From NCBI RefSeq assembly GCF_020906275.1, contig NZ_CP086727.1, positions 310,001 through 374,000 on the forward strand: 64,000 nucleotides of DNA, written 5' to 3'. Below are positions 34,463-42,734 of the stretch, piece after piece (the stretch's first letter is position 1; each line of letters starts with the position of its first letter). Position numbers and translations under genes: made by a program. Origin of the DNA: Parasphingorhabdus litoris DSM 22379 (lineage in GTDB: Bacteria; Pseudomonadota; Alphaproteobacteria; Sphingomonadales; Sphingomonadaceae). The notes under the pieces are model-generated. The model was not told the DNA's origin. It made no database searches and saw nothing but the letters and a program-made list of their open reading frames with translations.

Positions 34463-37245
34463 AGTCCGCCCGATTTATCGTCCATCCTGTCCCTCTGCGG
34501 AGCGTCATGCCCGAAAGATATGTCAGGGGAAAGACTGGATTGCACAGTTTTGGTTTTAGCCGCTTTTATTTCTGCCAGAGCCTGTGCGAGTGGCATCCGT
34601 TCAATCGGCGCGCCCTCGGGAAAAGCGGTCAAAAGGCGGGATGGAAAAGCGGATGACAGGATCACGAAATGCCCATGATCGTCGGCGCGGCGGATGATCC
34701 GGCCAAAGGCTTGCGCTAAACGCGCGCGGATGATCCGGTCGTCATAAGCGCTGCCGCCGCCCGCCAGGCGCCGGGCCTTGTGCAATATGTCCGGGCGCGG
34801 CCAGGGTACGGATTCCATCACGACAAGACGCAGGCTGCGTCCCGGTACGTCCACACCGTCACGCAAAGCATCGGTGCCGAGCAGGCTGGCCTTTGGATCA
34901 TCGCGGAAAATATCTACCAGCGTGCCGGTATCGATGGGATCAACATGCTGCGCGTAGATCGGCAAACCGCTTTGCGCCATGCGGTCGGCAATGCGGGCAT
35001 AGACGGTGCGTAGCCGCCGAATGGCGGTGAACAGGCCGAGCGTGCCGCCGCCCGACGCTTCGATCAGCTGCGCATATGCTCCGGCCAGCCCAGCCATATC
35101 CCCGCGCTTCACATCGGTGACGATGATGACCTTGGCCTGATCCGCATAATTGAACGGGCTGGGCACCTCAAACTCCTGTACTGTCTGATCCAGGTGTACC
35201 GCGCCACTGCGCGCCCGGGCTGTCTCCCAGTCGCCGCCGCCTTTCAGCGTCGCCGATGTGATCATCAGGCCGTGCGCTGGCTTGGTGACCACTTCAGTGA
35301 CCGGAATTGTCGGGTCAAGCCAGTGGCGGCAGATGCCGATATCATATTCGCGGCCTTCAAACCGGTCGATCATCAGCCAGTCGACAAAATCCGGATCCGC
35401 TGGACCACCAATGCGCGACAACAAGGCGAGCCAGCCGGACAAGGTGTCGCAGCGCCAACCAAGGCTCGACAAGGCACCCTCCATGCGTGCCCTTGCCGGG
35501 GCATCCATCCAGTCCGGACCTTCCTCGATCAGATGTTCAATCCGCTGGCCAAGCCGTACCAACGGCTTGAGCAGCGCATCAATCGCTTCGGCTGCATTGG
35601 CGACCGCGTCAATCATCGGCCCTTCGACATCGGTCAGCTCGGTTTCGAGACCATAGCCAGCATCCGCGCTCTGACTTTCGTCGCGGGCGAAAACCATGTG
35701 GCGGACCTCGCCGAGCAGCGCCTCTACTGGTCCGAATGGTTCGCTTTCGGACAAGCGCTGCAACCAGCCGTCGCTAGGCAGCGCTTCGGCGGCATGGCGC
35801 GCGCTTTCAATCGCACGGCCACCTTCATCGTCATAGGAGGCGAGGTCGCCAAGCCGGGCTGCCAATCCGCGCCTTCGTCCGCGGTTCTTGCTTTCCGGAC
35901 CGATTACCCAGCGGCGTATCTCAATCGCTTCCTGCCCCGAGAGGCGCGCGGCAAACATGGAATCCGCCGCGTCGAACAGATGATGGCCTTCGTCGAAAAT
36001 CAGCCGCGTGGGGGCGTTCTGCTGTTCCCGTCCGCGCGCAGCGTTGACCATGACCAGCGCGTGGTTGGCAATTACAATATCGGCCTGCTGACTCGCCCGT
36101 GCGGCTTTTTCAATGAAACATTTGCGATAATGTGGACAGCCCGCATAGACGCATTCCCCGCGCCGATCGGTCAGGGCTGTAGAGCCATTGCGTCGGAAAA
36201 GAGTCGTCAGCCATCCCGGCAAGTCGCCGCCCACCATATCGCCGTCTTTACTATAGGCCGCCCAGCGCGCGACAAGATGGGCGAGGATCGCAGCCCGACC
36301 GGCAAAGCCGCCTTGCAGCGCGTCTTCCAGATTGAGCAGGCAGAGATAATTTTCGCGCCCTTTGCGAACGACGACCTTCTTGCGGAAGATATTTTCGTCC
36401 GGGTAAATGCGCCTGGTTTCGCGGTCGAGTTGCCGTTGCAGCGCCTTGGTGAAGGTGGAAATCCAAACCGCACCACCGGCCTCTGCGGACCAAAGAGATG
36501 CCGGCGCGAGATAGCCGAGGGTTTTGCCGATGCCAGTCCCTGCTTCGGCGAGCAGCATATTGGGAATCCCCTTTGCCCGGCGCGGGTTGAAAATTTTGGC
36601 GACGGCGGCGGCATAGCTTTTCTGACCTTCGCGTTCTTCCGATCCTTTGCCGGTTAAAGCGCCAAGCTGCGCCAGCGTTGCGGATTCGTCCAAGGTTACT
36701 GAATGCGGGGCAGGGCGCGACGTTTCTTCTTCCCATTCTTCGAGCTTGGAAAATAGCCAACGTTCGTTTTGACTTGGCTTTTCAAGGCGCCTGGATACTT
36801 CTCCTGCCCAAGGCCAGCGCAGCCGATAGAGCGCCTGCGCGCTGCTCCACGCGCCTTCGCGTTCCGCCCAATGGGGCGCTTCCAGTCCAGCCAACAGGTG
36901 GCTGGCGGCCTCCCGGTATAGGGACGCGATATCGGCTTCCTGAGCGGGCGGTTCAAGACCAAGGGTCTTGGCCAGACCGGCTGGCGTGGGCACGACAAAT
37001 TGTGCCGGATGAATGAAAGCAAACAGCTCCAGCAGATCAAGACCGGACAGATCAGGATAGCCCAATCGCTGCCCCATAAGCGGTGCGTTGAGCAGGATAT
37101 GCGGGGTCTCCGCGACACAGCCAATCGCCTCGCCCTTCCCAATTGCACGGGATACGCCGTCGCTGCCGCAAATCCAGATGCCGCTATGACTGGCATGGAG
37201 CGCGGGATAGGCCAGCGAAGGATAGGGGGATGTGCCGTCCGTCAA
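34459..37245 (-). CDS. dinG: ATP-dependent DNA helicase, DinG/XPD type
   Basis: Superfamily 2 iron-sulfur helicase of 928 aa. Walker A is AEAGTGIGKTLGYLAP and the DEGH box is FDEGHHLFDAADS. Cysteines for a 4Fe-4S cluster lie between them (CVYAGCPHYRKC plus an upstream Cys in NYLCLLNLE). The C-terminal helicase motifs are TDALRDGVDVPGRSL and QAFGRIIRRADDHG. An N-terminal extension of about 220 residues precedes the helicase core and has no clear domain. The role is presumably unwinding of DNA-RNA hybrids or damaged DNA. The gene overlaps the sixA gene. Confidence 0.88.
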   Translation of the reverse strand: MTDGTSPYPSLAYPALHASHSGIWICGSDGVSRAIGKGEAIGCVAETPHILLNAPLMGQRLGYPDLSGLDLLELFAFIHPAQFVVPTPAGLAKTLGLEPPAQEADIASLYREAASHLLAGLEAPHWAEREGAWSSAQALYRLRWPWAGEVSRRLEKPSQNERWLFSKLEEWEEETSRPAPHSVTLDESATLAQLGALTGKGSEEREGQKSYAAAVAKIFNPRRAKGIPNMLLAEAGTGIGKTLGYLAPASLWSAEAGGAVWISTFTKALQRQLDRETRRIYPDENIFRKKVVVRKGRENYLCLLNLEDALQGGFAGRAAILAHLVARWAAYSKDGDMVGGDLPGWLTTLFRRNGSTALTDRRGECVYAGCPHYRKCFIEKAARASQQADIVIANHALVMVNAARGREQQNAPTRLIFDEGHHLFDAADSMFAARLSGQEAIEIRRWVIGPESKNRGRRRGLAARLGDLASYDDEGGRAIESARHAAEALPSDGWLQRLSESEPFGPVEALLGEVRHMVFARDESQSADAGYGLETELTDVEGPMIDAVANAAEAIDALLKPLVRLGQRIEHLIEEGPDWMDAPARARMEGALSSLGWRCDTLSGWLALLSRIGGPADPDFVDWLMIDRFEGREYDIGICRHWLDPTIPVTEVVTKPAHGLMITSATLKGGGDWETARARSGAVHLDQTVQEFEVPSPFNYADQAKVIIVTDVKRGDMAGLAGAYAQLIEASGGGTLGLFTAIRRLRTVYARIADRMAQSGLPIYAQHVDPIDTGTLVDIFRDDPKASLLGTDALRDGVDVPGRSLRLVVMESVPWPRPDILHKARRLAGGGSAYDDRIIRARLAQAFGRIIRRADDHGHFVILSSAFPSRLLTAFPEGAPIERMPLAQALAEIKAAKTKTVQSSLSPDISFGHDAPQRDRMDDKSGGL

Positions 37246-37248
37246 AAT

Positions 37249-37836
37249 TTACGAAAATCCGGGCGCGTTAGGACCCGCCAGAGCGACACCAGCATAGAAG
37301 CGATGCATTCCGAACAGGATCGCATAAAGCACTAGCGCGATGACAAAGCCCAGTATCTCGCGGCCGACAGTGGCTGTTTCGGTTGGCTTCACCCAAGCGC
37401 CTTCGTTGCGGGAAACGGTAAAGATGGAAATCAATGCCCAGAGGCCGAGGCCGCCAAACAAGACCACCGAGCGACTGTCACCATTGGCGAGCAAATGCCC
37501 GGCGGCCCAGATGAGCATCCCGGTCAGCATCGGGTGGCGGATAAATTGCTTGATCTGGGATTTGCCTTGCGCGGCGCCGAACAGGAAAATTGCAAAGACC
37601 ATCAATAGCATATTGAGATGCCGGCCCCATGTCGGGGGATCATAGACGAATTCATATTGGGCGGTGCGCCAACCATAAACCATTAAGGCTATCGCAGTGA
37701 TGATCAGCACGGCCACCAGCCCCTGATGCGGGCCTTCGCCGATCTTCGCTCTTATGTTGGTTCTAAGACCTGGAGCCACCGATTTGACGAGATGAACGAT
37801 GCTCCAGAGCAACACGCCCGCGATCAATGCACCCAT
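37249..37836 (-). CDS. NnrU family membrane protein
   Basis: Inner-membrane protein of 195 aa with about five hydrophobic helices. The start and signature match NnrU: MGALIAGVLLWSIVHLVKSV, then YGWRTAQYEFVYDPP and KQFIRHPMLTGMLIWAAGHLL, a pattern shared with isoprenylcysteine-methyltransferase-like folds. The function is uncertain; some relatives are linked to denitrification but no such genes are here. AGGAG lies 7 bases before the ATG at 37836; a longer frame from 37929 is not supported. It stops 4 bases before the helicase start. Confidence 0.85.
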   Translation of the reverse strand: MGALIAGVLLWSIVHLVKSVAPGLRTNIRAKIGEGPHQGLVAVLIITAIALMVYGWRTAQYEFVYDPPTWGRHLNMLLMVFAIFLFGAAQGKSQIKQFIRHPMLTGMLIWAAGHLLANGDSRSVVLFGGLGLWALISIFTVSRNEGAWVKPTETATVGREILGFVIALVLYAILFGMHRFYAGVALAGPNAPGFS

Positions 37837-37948
37837 TTGAAATCTCCTGCTTTTGTGCTGTTCTAACTTGCTATAGACGGTAATGCCACTATTGGCGCAG
37901 AACCAAGCAAAATAAACATCACTACTCATTTAACAGGACTATCACATC

Positions 37949-39529
37949 GTGACCGATTATCGTGAAGCAGCACAGCAATCCAAAGCATGGCCATTTGAAG
38001 AAGCCCGCAAATTGCTCAAACGCTATCGCGGTGAGCGTGGTGCGCCAGCGCCTAAGCCTGGTGGCGAGCCCATGTTGTTCGAAACCGGCTATGGCCCGTC
38101 CGGCCTGCCGCATATCGGTACATTTAACGAGGTCTTGCGGACAACCATGGTCCGTCGTGCCTATGAAACATTGACGGGTAACCCGACGCGGCTGATCGCC
38201 TTTTCCGACGATATGGACGGCTTTCGCAAAGTACCGACCAATGTCCCGCATCAGGATATGCTGGCCGAACATCTGCACAAGCCATTGACGCAGGTGCCAG
38301 ACCCGTTCGGGAAATATGAGAGCTTTGCGGCGCATAATAACGCCATGCTGCGCGAGTTTCTCGACCGCTTTGGCTTTGACTATGAGTTCATGTCTTCAAC
38401 CCAACAATATACGTCCGGCGCCTTTGACGAGACGTTGAAGCTCGTGCTGGCGCGCAATCAGCAGATATTGGATATCATGCTGCCTACGCTCGGCAAGGAA
38501 CGGCAGGTAACCTATTCGCCGATTCTACCGATCAGCCCGAAAACCGGACATGTCTTGCAAGTCCCGGTCGAGATTGTCGACGCGGAAGCGGGCATTGTCC
38601 GCTTTGAAGATGATGGCGAGATGATCGAGCATAATGCGCTGACTGGCGGTGCCAAACTGCAATGGAAAGTCGACTGGGCAATGCGTTGGGTCGCTCTGGG
38701 CGTCGACTATGAAATGTATGGCAAGGATTTGACCGACAGCGGCGTGCAGTCCGGCAAGATTGCCAAGGTGCTGGGTGCGCGCAAGCCTGATGGCCTGATC
38801 TATGAAATGTTTCTTGATGAAAAAGGCGAGAAGATTTCGAAGTCCAAAGGCAATGGTTTGTCACTGGACGAATGGCTCCGCTATGGTTCCGAGAACAGCC
38901 TTGCTTTCTATATCTACCGTGAACCCAAATCAGCCAAGCAGCTGCATATGGGCGTGATTCCCAAAGCCGTGGATGAGTATTTTCAGTTCCGCGCCAATTG
39001 GCATGAGCAGACGCCCGACAAGCAGTTGGGCAACGCCGTGCACCATGTCCATGGCGGTGATGTGCCATCGGATACGATACCGGTAACGTTCGGATTGCTG
39101 CTGAACTTGGTCGGCGTCATGGGTGATGCAGATCGCGAACAGATATGGGGTTATTTGCGCCAATATGCGCCCGATGCGACGCCGGAAAAATATCCAGATC
39201 TGGATGAGCTGATCGGCAATGCGATGGCTTATCACAAGGATTTCATCGCCCCGACCCTATATCGCCGAAAACCAGCTGGCGTGGAAGTTGCGGCGCTGGA
39301 ACGGCTGGACAGCGAGCTTGCTGCATTGCCTAATGATGCTGCGGCTGAAGATATCCAGACGATTGTTTATACCATCGGCAAAGAGGGCGGTTTCGACAAC
39401 CTGCGCGACTGGTTCAAGGCGCTGTACGAGACATTGCTGGGCAGCTCCCAAGGACCACGCATGGGCAGCTTCATTGCTCTCTACGGTATTGATAATACGC
39501 GCAAACTGATAGCGGAGGCGCTGGCATGA
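37949..39529 (+). CDS. lysS: class I lysine--tRNA ligase
   Basis: Charges tRNA-Lys. It is the class I (Rossmann) form, not the class II LysS/LysU found in most bacteria: HIGT signature at residues 55-58 and KISKS at 295-299, with the WKVDWAMRWVALGVDYEMYG segment typical of class I LysRS. Length 526 aa fits. The GTG start at 37949 has AGGA 10 bases before it. The ATGA overlap with the next gene couples translation. No class II copy is visible in this window. Confidence 0.93.
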   Translation: MTDYREAAQQSKAWPFEEARKLLKRYRGERGAPAPKPGGEPMLFETGYGPSGLPHIGTFNEVLRTTMVRRAYETLTGNPTRLIAFSDDMDGFRKVPTNVPHQDMLAEHLHKPLTQVPDPFGKYESFAAHNNAMLREFLDRFGFDYEFMSSTQQYTSGAFDETLKLVLARNQQILDIMLPTLGKERQVTYSPILPISPKTGHVLQVPVEIVDAEAGIVRFEDDGEMIEHNALTGGAKLQWKVDWAMRWVALGVDYEMYGKDLTDSGVQSGKIAKVLGARKPDGLIYEMFLDEKGEKISKSKGNGLSLDEWLRYGSENSLAFYIYREPKSAKQLHMGVIPKAVDEYFQFRANWHEQTPDKQLGNAVHHVHGGDVPSDTIPVTFGLLLNLVGVMGDADREQIWGYLRQYAPDATPEKYPDLDELIGNAMAYHKDFIAPTLYRRKPAGVEVAALERLDSELAALPNDAAAEDIQTIVYTIGKEGGFDNLRDWFKALYETLLGSSQGPRMGSFIALYGIDNTRKLIAEALA

Positions 39530-40026
39530 GTAGTGGCATGACGGAATATAATCTGGCACAGATCAACGTGGGCCGTTTCATTCACCATCGTGATGACCCG
39601 GCCAATGCCGACTTTATGAATGCTCTGGACGATGTGAATGCGATCGCTGAACAGTCACCGGGTTTTGTCTGGCGACTGGTCGGTGATGGCAATGACGCTA
39701 CCGATATTGTGCCGGATGAGAGCGATCCGCAGCTTTTGGTCAACATGTCGGTTTGGAGTGATGTCGACGCCTTGGGCGCCTTTGTATATCGTCAGCCTGA
39801 CCATCTGTCCTTCATGCGTCGCCGCAAGGAATGGTTTGAAAAAATGGACGTTTTCCAGGCGCTCTGGTGGGTACCGGTCGGGCATGAACCCACTGTTGCA
39901 GAAGGCATGGCCAAAATCGCGCATCTCGCGGAACATGGTCCGACAGCAGAGGCCTTTACCTTTCGCCAAACATTCCCCGCACCGGACGGAAAGCCGGCTG
40001 CACCCGTATTGGATGAATGCGCCTGA
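39526..40026 (+). CDS. DUF3291 family protein
   Basis: Soluble protein of 166 aa with an antibiotic-biosynthesis-monooxygenase-like (ferredoxin-like) core: LAQINVGRFIHHRDDPANAD, LVNMSVWSDVDALGAFVYRQ, and WFEKMDVFQALWWVPVGHEP, the family's aromatic end. DUF3291 proteins have no proven function. The start overlaps the lysyl-tRNA synthetase stop (ATGA) and its own end overlaps the asparaginase-like gene by up to 10 bases. Confidence 0.85.
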   Translation: MSSGMTEYNLAQINVGRFIHHRDDPANADFMNALDDVNAIAEQSPGFVWRLVGDGNDATDIVPDESDPQLLVNMSVWSDVDALGAFVYRQPDHLSFMRRRKEWFEKMDVFQALWWVPVGHEPTVAEGMAKIAHLAEHGPTAEAFTFRQTFPAPDGKPAAPVLDECA

Positions 40027-40505
40027 TGATTGATATCTTCACCACCGGCGGGACGATCGACAAAATCTATTTCGATGCGCTGTCGGAATATCATATCGGA
40101 CCGACCCCCTTGCCGGATATATTGGCGGAAAATAACGTCTATGTTCCGCACCGCGTGACACAGTTGATGCGCAAGGACAGTCTGGAGCTCACCGACGACG
40201 ATCGGCAGGCCATATATGACGCTGTGGCAGCCAGCGATGCAGACAAGATTCTTGTCACCCATGGCACGGATACCATGGTGCAAACCGGGAAGTTGTTGGC
40301 CGATATAAAGGACAAGACGATCGTGCTAACCGGCGCGATGCAACCGGCAACTTTGCGCAACAGCGATGCCGAGTTTAATGTGGGCTTTGCGTTGGCGGCG
40401 ACCCAGACCCTAGCGCACGGCGTCTATATTGCGATGAACGGAGAGGTGTTCGATCCGGCGACCGCCAAAAAGGATCGCGACGCGCACCGGTTCATTCGCT
40501 CATAG
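40017..40505 (+). CDS. single-domain asparaginase-like protein
   Basis: Only 162 aa, about half of a normal type I/II L-asparaginase, ending after the N-terminal catalytic domain. All catalytic residues of that domain are in place: Thr13 in TTGGTIDK, Thr84-Asp85 in THGTDTM, and the Lys151/152 region in TAKKDRD, plus TGAMQPATLRNSD. The small C-terminal domain that completes the active site of the partner subunit is missing, so activity may need a different oligomer or a different substrate. A second ATG at 40026 fits the preceding stop (TGATG). Overlaps the convergent YeeE gene by 14 bases. Confidence 0.85.
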   Translation: MRLMIDIFTTGGTIDKIYFDALSEYHIGPTPLPDILAENNVYVPHRVTQLMRKDSLELTDDDRQAIYDAVAASDADKILVTHGTDTMVQTGKLLADIKDKTIVLTGAMQPATLRNSDAEFNVGFALAATQTLAHGVYIAMNGEVFDPATAKKDRDAHRFIRS

Positions 40506-41448
40506 GTTTTTTGGACCAGGGACCATTGGCAAGGGCTTTTGTTGCATAAGGCATGGCGACTAGCATGATTGCAATGGTCACAATCATCACCAGATAAGCG
40601 ACTGCGCCATAAAGTGTGAGCCCGGGGGCAGTCCATAAGAGCAAAACGTCATTGCCGCCCGGCACCGCGGCCGCGCCGATGCCCATCAGGAAGCCGCCGA
40701 CCAGATTGGTTGCCGCCAGATTCCAGGTCCCGAATTGGGGATGAAACCGGTTTTTGAGCCAGCTGCTGACAACGGCGCCCGCGAATAGGGCGATGACCGC
40801 AAGCTCGACCGTCATACCAACGGAAAGGCCTTGTCCGGCGAGCAGACTGTCGAGAACCGCCGCATAGGACCATTCCGGACGCGTACCGTAAATTAGCGCG
40901 GCCGTGATGCCAACGGTAAGCAAGGCGAGCATCGCCATATCGCGCTTGACGATAATCAACCAAAGGCTGACCAGCGACAGAGCAGCAAAACCGACGAGCA
41001 CACCCTGTTTGGCAATATCCTCCGCGATCGCTGTCCGGCCTTTGGTCACGACCGGTTCAAAAGGATCCAACATATCCACGCGCAGCAAAAGCATGGCGAG
41101 CGCCAGACCGACAAAGGTCAGGACATAGCTGAACTTGCCTGCACCGATGTAACCGACCGTGCCGACAAAACAGCCGCGATTGATGAGCGCGCCCACACCC
41201 ATGATCGCCGCCCCGAAAAATAGCTGCCAGCCAATTTCGATCTCGACCGGGATATGCGCGCGCCCGGAATATTGCAGCAGAAGAAACAGCACCAGTCCCG
41301 CCCAGGAGGCAACGATAAGCAGACCGAATAACCAGTCCGTCTTGCCATCATCAATCCAGCGCATTGTGGCTGCGACCGTGCAGGTGGCCGCCCGGACAAG
41401 CGCAAAGCCGAGCAGAAAAGCCAAAGGAATGATGAGAAAAGCCGTCAC
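40492..41448 (-). CDS. YeeE/YedE family membrane protein
   Basis: Inner-membrane protein of 318 aa with about nine hydrophobic helices. It shows the YeeE/YedE hallmarks: ALVRAATCTVAAT at the N-terminus, GALINRGCFVGTVGYIGAG with a Cys in a conserved position, and GFLMGIGAAAVPGGNDVLLL. Family members carry thiosulfate or other sulfur compounds. It begins with GTG directly after the stop of the TetR gene, so the two form a unit. Confidence 0.85.
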   Translation of the reverse strand: MTAFLIIPLAFLLGFALVRAATCTVAATMRWIDDGKTDWLFGLLIVASWAGLVLFLLLQYSGRAHIPVEIEIGWQLFFGAAIMGVGALINRGCFVGTVGYIGAGKFSYVLTFVGLALAMLLLRVDMLDPFEPVVTKGRTAIAEDIAKQGVLVGFAALSLVSLWLIIVKRDMAMLALLTVGITAALIYGTRPEWSYAAVLDSLLAGQGLSVGMTVELAVIALFAGAVVSSWLKNRFHPQFGTWNLAATNLVGGFLMGIGAAAVPGGNDVLLLWTAPGLTLYGAVAYLVMIVTIAIMLVAMPYATKALANGPWSKKPMSE

Positions 41449-41988
41449 CTAAACGCCGCTCTTTTTGGCGAGATCTTCCGCGACCTCGTCAAGATAACGT
41501 GCATCGCTCATAGCGACAGACAAGATCATGGCGCCTTGCAAGGCTGAAATAATGTGGGCGGCATTGAGATTTGTGCTCGGCATCGCTTCCGCCAGAGCCG
41601 TTTCTGTCCATGTCATCAACCGCGTGAAATAATTGTTCACCGCCTCCTGCACAGCAGGCGGCAATTGCGGGCTGACGGACCCCAGGACTGCGCACAGACA
41701 GCTGCTTTCCCCTTCGGCATAGGCTGCACGATAGGCTCCGACCAGCCGGGCGAGGCGGTTCTTTACCGAATCACTAGCCGCATCCGGAGCGCCCAGACTA
41801 TCCAGCAAATTTTCCGTGTAGCGTTCGACCACGGCTTTCCCGAGGTCCTCTTTGTGCGGGAAATGATAGTGCACAGACGCGCTTTTCATATCGAGCGCAG
41901 CGGCAATGTCGCGAAAGCTAAGTCCCGCAAAACCGCCCTGTCGATAGCCGCGTTCGGCAATATCCAATATCTGATCGCGCTTGCTGAT
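41449..41988 (-). CDS. TetR family regulator with unusual start
   Basis: Repressor of about 172-179 aa. The helix-turn-helix is FRDIAAALDMKSASVHYHFPHKEDL split over helices 2-4. A SSCLCAVLGSVSPQLP segment with two Cys is like redox- or electrophile-sensing TetR proteins. No ATG, GTG or TTG lies in frame upstream of a TTG at 41967 before a stop; that TTG would cut into helix 1. GGAG stands 8 bases before an ATC (41988) that would restore ISKRDQILDIAER, the usual helix 1. It is divergent from the GST gene, with palindromes between. Confidence 0.8.
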   Translation of the reverse strand: MSKRDQILDIAERGYRQGGFAGLSFRDIAAALDMKSASVHYHFPHKEDLGKAVVERYTENLLDSLGAPDAASDSVKNRLARLVGAYRAAYAEGESSCLCAVLGSVSPQLPPAVQEAVNNYFTRLMTWTETALAEAMPSTNLNAAHIISALQGAMILSVAMSDARYLDEVAEDLAKKSGV

Positions 41989-42013
41989 GGTCCCTGCTCC
42001 AACTGATGATGTT

Positions 42014-42076
42014 TACCTATCACAAGATAGGGGTTGATCAAGTATGATTCCAGTGATACCTACCTATCGATAGGTA
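42014..42076. promoter_or_regulatory. two palindromic operators between tetR and GST genes
   Basis: A perfect 16-base palindrome, TACCTATCGATAGGTA, at 42061-42076, and an imperfect relative, TACCTATCACAAGATAGG, at 42014-42031 (same half-site, 4-base spacer). One lies next to each divergent gene: 25 bases from the TetR start region and 24 bases before the GST ATG. They are the natural binding sites for the adjacent TetR protein. Confidence 0.7.
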
Positions 42077-42099
42077 ATTTAACAAGAAAGGCCCTGACT

Positions 42100-42720
42100 A
42101 TGAAGATTTATGATTTTGAAGGTTTCCCCAATCCCGCCCGTGTTCGCATTGCGCTGAAAGAAAAGGGCCTGTTTGATCAGGTGGAATTTATCTCTGTCAA
42201 CGTTCCTGAGGGCGAGCATCGGAAACCTGAATTTCTGGAGAAAAATCCATCAGCGACCATACCGGTGCTGGAGCTGGATGATGGAACGACCATATCGGAG
42301 TGTAGTGCGATCACGGAATATATCGATAGCCTGGCTGGTGAGCAGGAATTGACAGGCGAGTCACCAAAAGAGCGTGGCATCATTGCGATGATGCAGCGCC
42401 GCGCCGAAGCGGGATTGCTTGATGCGGTGGGAACTTATTTCCATCATGCAACGCCGGGACTGGGTGAAGCGATAGAAACCTATCAATGCGCCGAATGGGG
42501 CAATCATCAAAAGGAACGTGCCGTTTCGACCATGCGCTATCTTGACGGAGTCTTGGCTCAGCAACCCTATCTGGCAGGCGATGCATTTTCGGTCGCCGAC
42601 ATTACAGCTTTTGCTGGTCTGAGCTTTGCCGATTTTGCCGGTGTGGAAACGCCTGACGATTGCAAACATCTTGCGCAATGGCGCACAAATGTAGAAGCTC
42701 GTCCGAGCATCGCTTGTTGA
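42100..42720 (+). CDS. glutathione S-transferase family protein
   Basis: Cytoplasmic enzyme of 206 aa. An N-terminal thioredoxin-like domain (MKIYDFEGFPNPARVRIALK, then NPSATIPVLELDDGTTISEC with the cis-Pro and Glu-Ser glutathione site) and a C-terminal all-helical domain ending in SVADITAFAGLSFADF. It conjugates or reduces with glutathione; the co-substrate is open. The ATG at 42100 has AAGG 9 bases upstream; the longer frame from 42034 is not supported. Divergent from the TetR gene and followed closely by the bicupin. Confidence 0.88.
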   Translation: MKIYDFEGFPNPARVRIALKEKGLFDQVEFISVNVPEGEHRKPEFLEKNPSATIPVLELDDGTTISECSAITEYIDSLAGEQELTGESPKERGIIAMMQRRAEAGLLDAVGTYFHHATPGLGEAIETYQCAEWGNHQKERAVSTMRYLDGVLAQQPYLAGDAFSVADITAFAGLSFADFAGVETPDDCKHLAQWRTNVEARPSIAC

Positions 42721-42734
42721 ATGGAGGCTTCGCT

